Below, piece by piece: positions 5,256 through 5,732 of a DNA stretch of 5,732 bases (the first letter of the stretch is position 1; each line of letters opens with the position of its first letter). The notes under the pieces are model-generated. The model searched no databases. It worked only from the letters and a program-made list of their open reading frames with translations, and was not told the DNA's origin. A program made the position numbers and the translations under genes. The DNA lies in the NCBI GenBank assembly GCA_019090765.1, contig JAHRVJ010000101.1:1-5732 (forward strand). Direction: 5' to 3'. The stretch comes from Ilumatobacteraceae bacterium (GTDB lineage: Bacteria > Actinomycetota > Acidimicrobiia > Acidimicrobiales > Ilumatobacteraceae).

Positions 5256-5732
5256 CTACGGGATCGTGGATGTGGTCGCCGGGACCGTAGTTGTGGTCGT
5301 GGTCGAGGCCGGAGGTTCGGTCGTTGTAGTTGTGGTGGTAGCCGGGGCCGTCGTTGTGGCCGGAGCGGCGGTGGTTGCCGGGGCGACTGTCGTGGTCGAT
5401 TCGGGGACGGTCGTAGTTGTCGAACTGGTGGTGGTCGTTGACTCGTAGTCGGGGTCGGGCCAGTTGAAGCGAGGTGGCTGCTCGCCGTATTCCTCGGGTT
5501 CCTTCACTCCGTCGAATACAAATACCTGGTCACCGAGGAACGCGATGTCTTGAAACTCTTCCGAGATCGTCAGCGGAATGCGGATACAACCGTGTGATGC
5601 CGGATGCAACGGAACATTCAATGCCCCGTGGACCGCAATCCCGTAGTTGAGGTACACCGGGTTCCACATGCCCCCGAGCGCACTCTGGCGGATCCCCTCA
5701 ACCTCCCGATAGAAGTGAAATACTCCGCCGGG
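5256..5732 (-). CDS. L,D-transpeptidase (YkuD domain) with Thr-rich C-terminal tail, 5' end cut by window edge
   Basis: The frame is open from the right edge to the stop at 5256: 158 codons, all coding. The first visible residues (PGGVFHFYRE) are already inside the catalytic domain, so an internal ATG at 5669 is not the start. The core shows the YkuD signature: LGGMWNPVY at 19-27, GIAVHG at 31-36, and HPASHGCIRI at 43-52 of the visible part, with the catalytic Cys49 (codon 5588-5586) and the partner His47. Enzymes of this family act outside the cytoplasmic membrane, forming 3-3 cross-links in peptidoglycan or attaching proteins to it. After the core comes a Pro/Glu/Tyr segment and then a 62-residue tail at 97-158 in which 32 residues are Thr, the rest mainly Ala, Pro, Ser and Val. 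A signal peptide or anchor would be upstream, outside the window. The gene is 30 nt before the hydrolase. Family identity is very secure; the exact class is not. Confidence 0.93.
   Translation of the reverse strand, partial: PGGVFHFYREVEGIRQSALGGMWNPVYLNYGIAVHGALNVPLHPASHGCIRIPLTISEEFQDIAFLGDQVFVFDGVKEPEEYGEQPPRFNWPDPDYESTTTTSSTTTTVPESTTTVAPATTAAPATTTAPATTTTTTTEPPASTTTTTTVPATTSTIP
5259..5444 (-). repeat. Low-complexity Thr/Ala/Pro tail region of the L,D-transpeptidase
   Basis: This stretch encodes runs of 2 to 7 threonines separated by short Ala-Pro, Val-Pro and Glu-Pro-Pro breaks. All four threonine codons are mixed, so the DNA is not a simple repeat even though the protein is. That suggests the amino-acid composition is maintained. 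On the plus strand the same DNA gives a spurious Val-rich open frame. Confidence 0.85.

Noticed and set aside
5125..5448. Val-rich plus-strand open frame of 107 residues that resembles a hydrophobic repeat protein
   Set aside because: It is the antisense of the Thr-rich tail of the L,D-transpeptidase: Thr codons read backwards give Val, Gly, Cys and Ser codons. The opposite frame has a strongly supported catalytic domain.
5256..5669. A complete short L,D-transpeptidase starting at the ATG at 5669
   Set aside because: The frame stays open upstream to the window edge and the upstream residues (GGVFHFYREVEGIRQSALGG) match the YkuD domain, so the ATG is an internal methionine and the gene is partial.

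Overview
The window is a compact, GC-rich bacterial segment in which every supported gene lies on the minus strand, so it reads from right to left. The organism looks like an actinobacterium, possibly of the Acidimicrobiia type. This rests on the E2-lipB-lipA gene order, which Mycobacterium tuberculosis also has (dlaT, lipB, lipA), on the actinobacterial-style start of the LipA domain, and on the threonine-rich tail of the L,D-transpeptidase. The lineage is an inference; no marker gene is present.

Layout in transcription order: (1) the 3' part of an L,D-transpeptidase gene (5732 to 5256), cut by the right edge, with a YkuD catalytic core followed by a Thr-rich C-terminal tail; (2) an alpha/beta hydrolase (5225 to 4281); (3) a small membrane-anchored or secreted protein of unknown function (4202 to 3771); (4) lpd, dihydrolipoamide dehydrogenase E3 (3734 to 2331); (5) a 2-oxoacid dehydrogenase E2 gene of the sucB/dlaT type with one lipoyl domain (2272 to 905); (6) an open reading frame that runs from 888 to the left edge and carries a complete LipB octanoyltransferase domain followed, in the same frame and without a stop, by the N-terminal start of LipA lipoyl synthase.

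Genes 4 to 6 form a lipoate module. The E2 carries the lipoyl lysine, LipB attaches octanoate to that lysine, LipA inserts the two sulfurs, and Lpd reoxidises the dihydrolipoyl arm during catalysis. The gaps are short (58 nt between lpd and E2, 16 nt between E2 and lipB), so co-transcription is likely.

The most notable observation is the apparent LipB-LipA fusion. One polypeptide would then hold both consecutive steps of lipoyl assembly, encoded directly after its own substrate protein. Only about the first 28 residues of the LipA part are visible, so its radical-SAM core has to be confirmed outside the window. No RNA genes, mobile elements, CRISPR arrays or gene-free stretches over 300 bases were seen; the longest gap is 78 nt.
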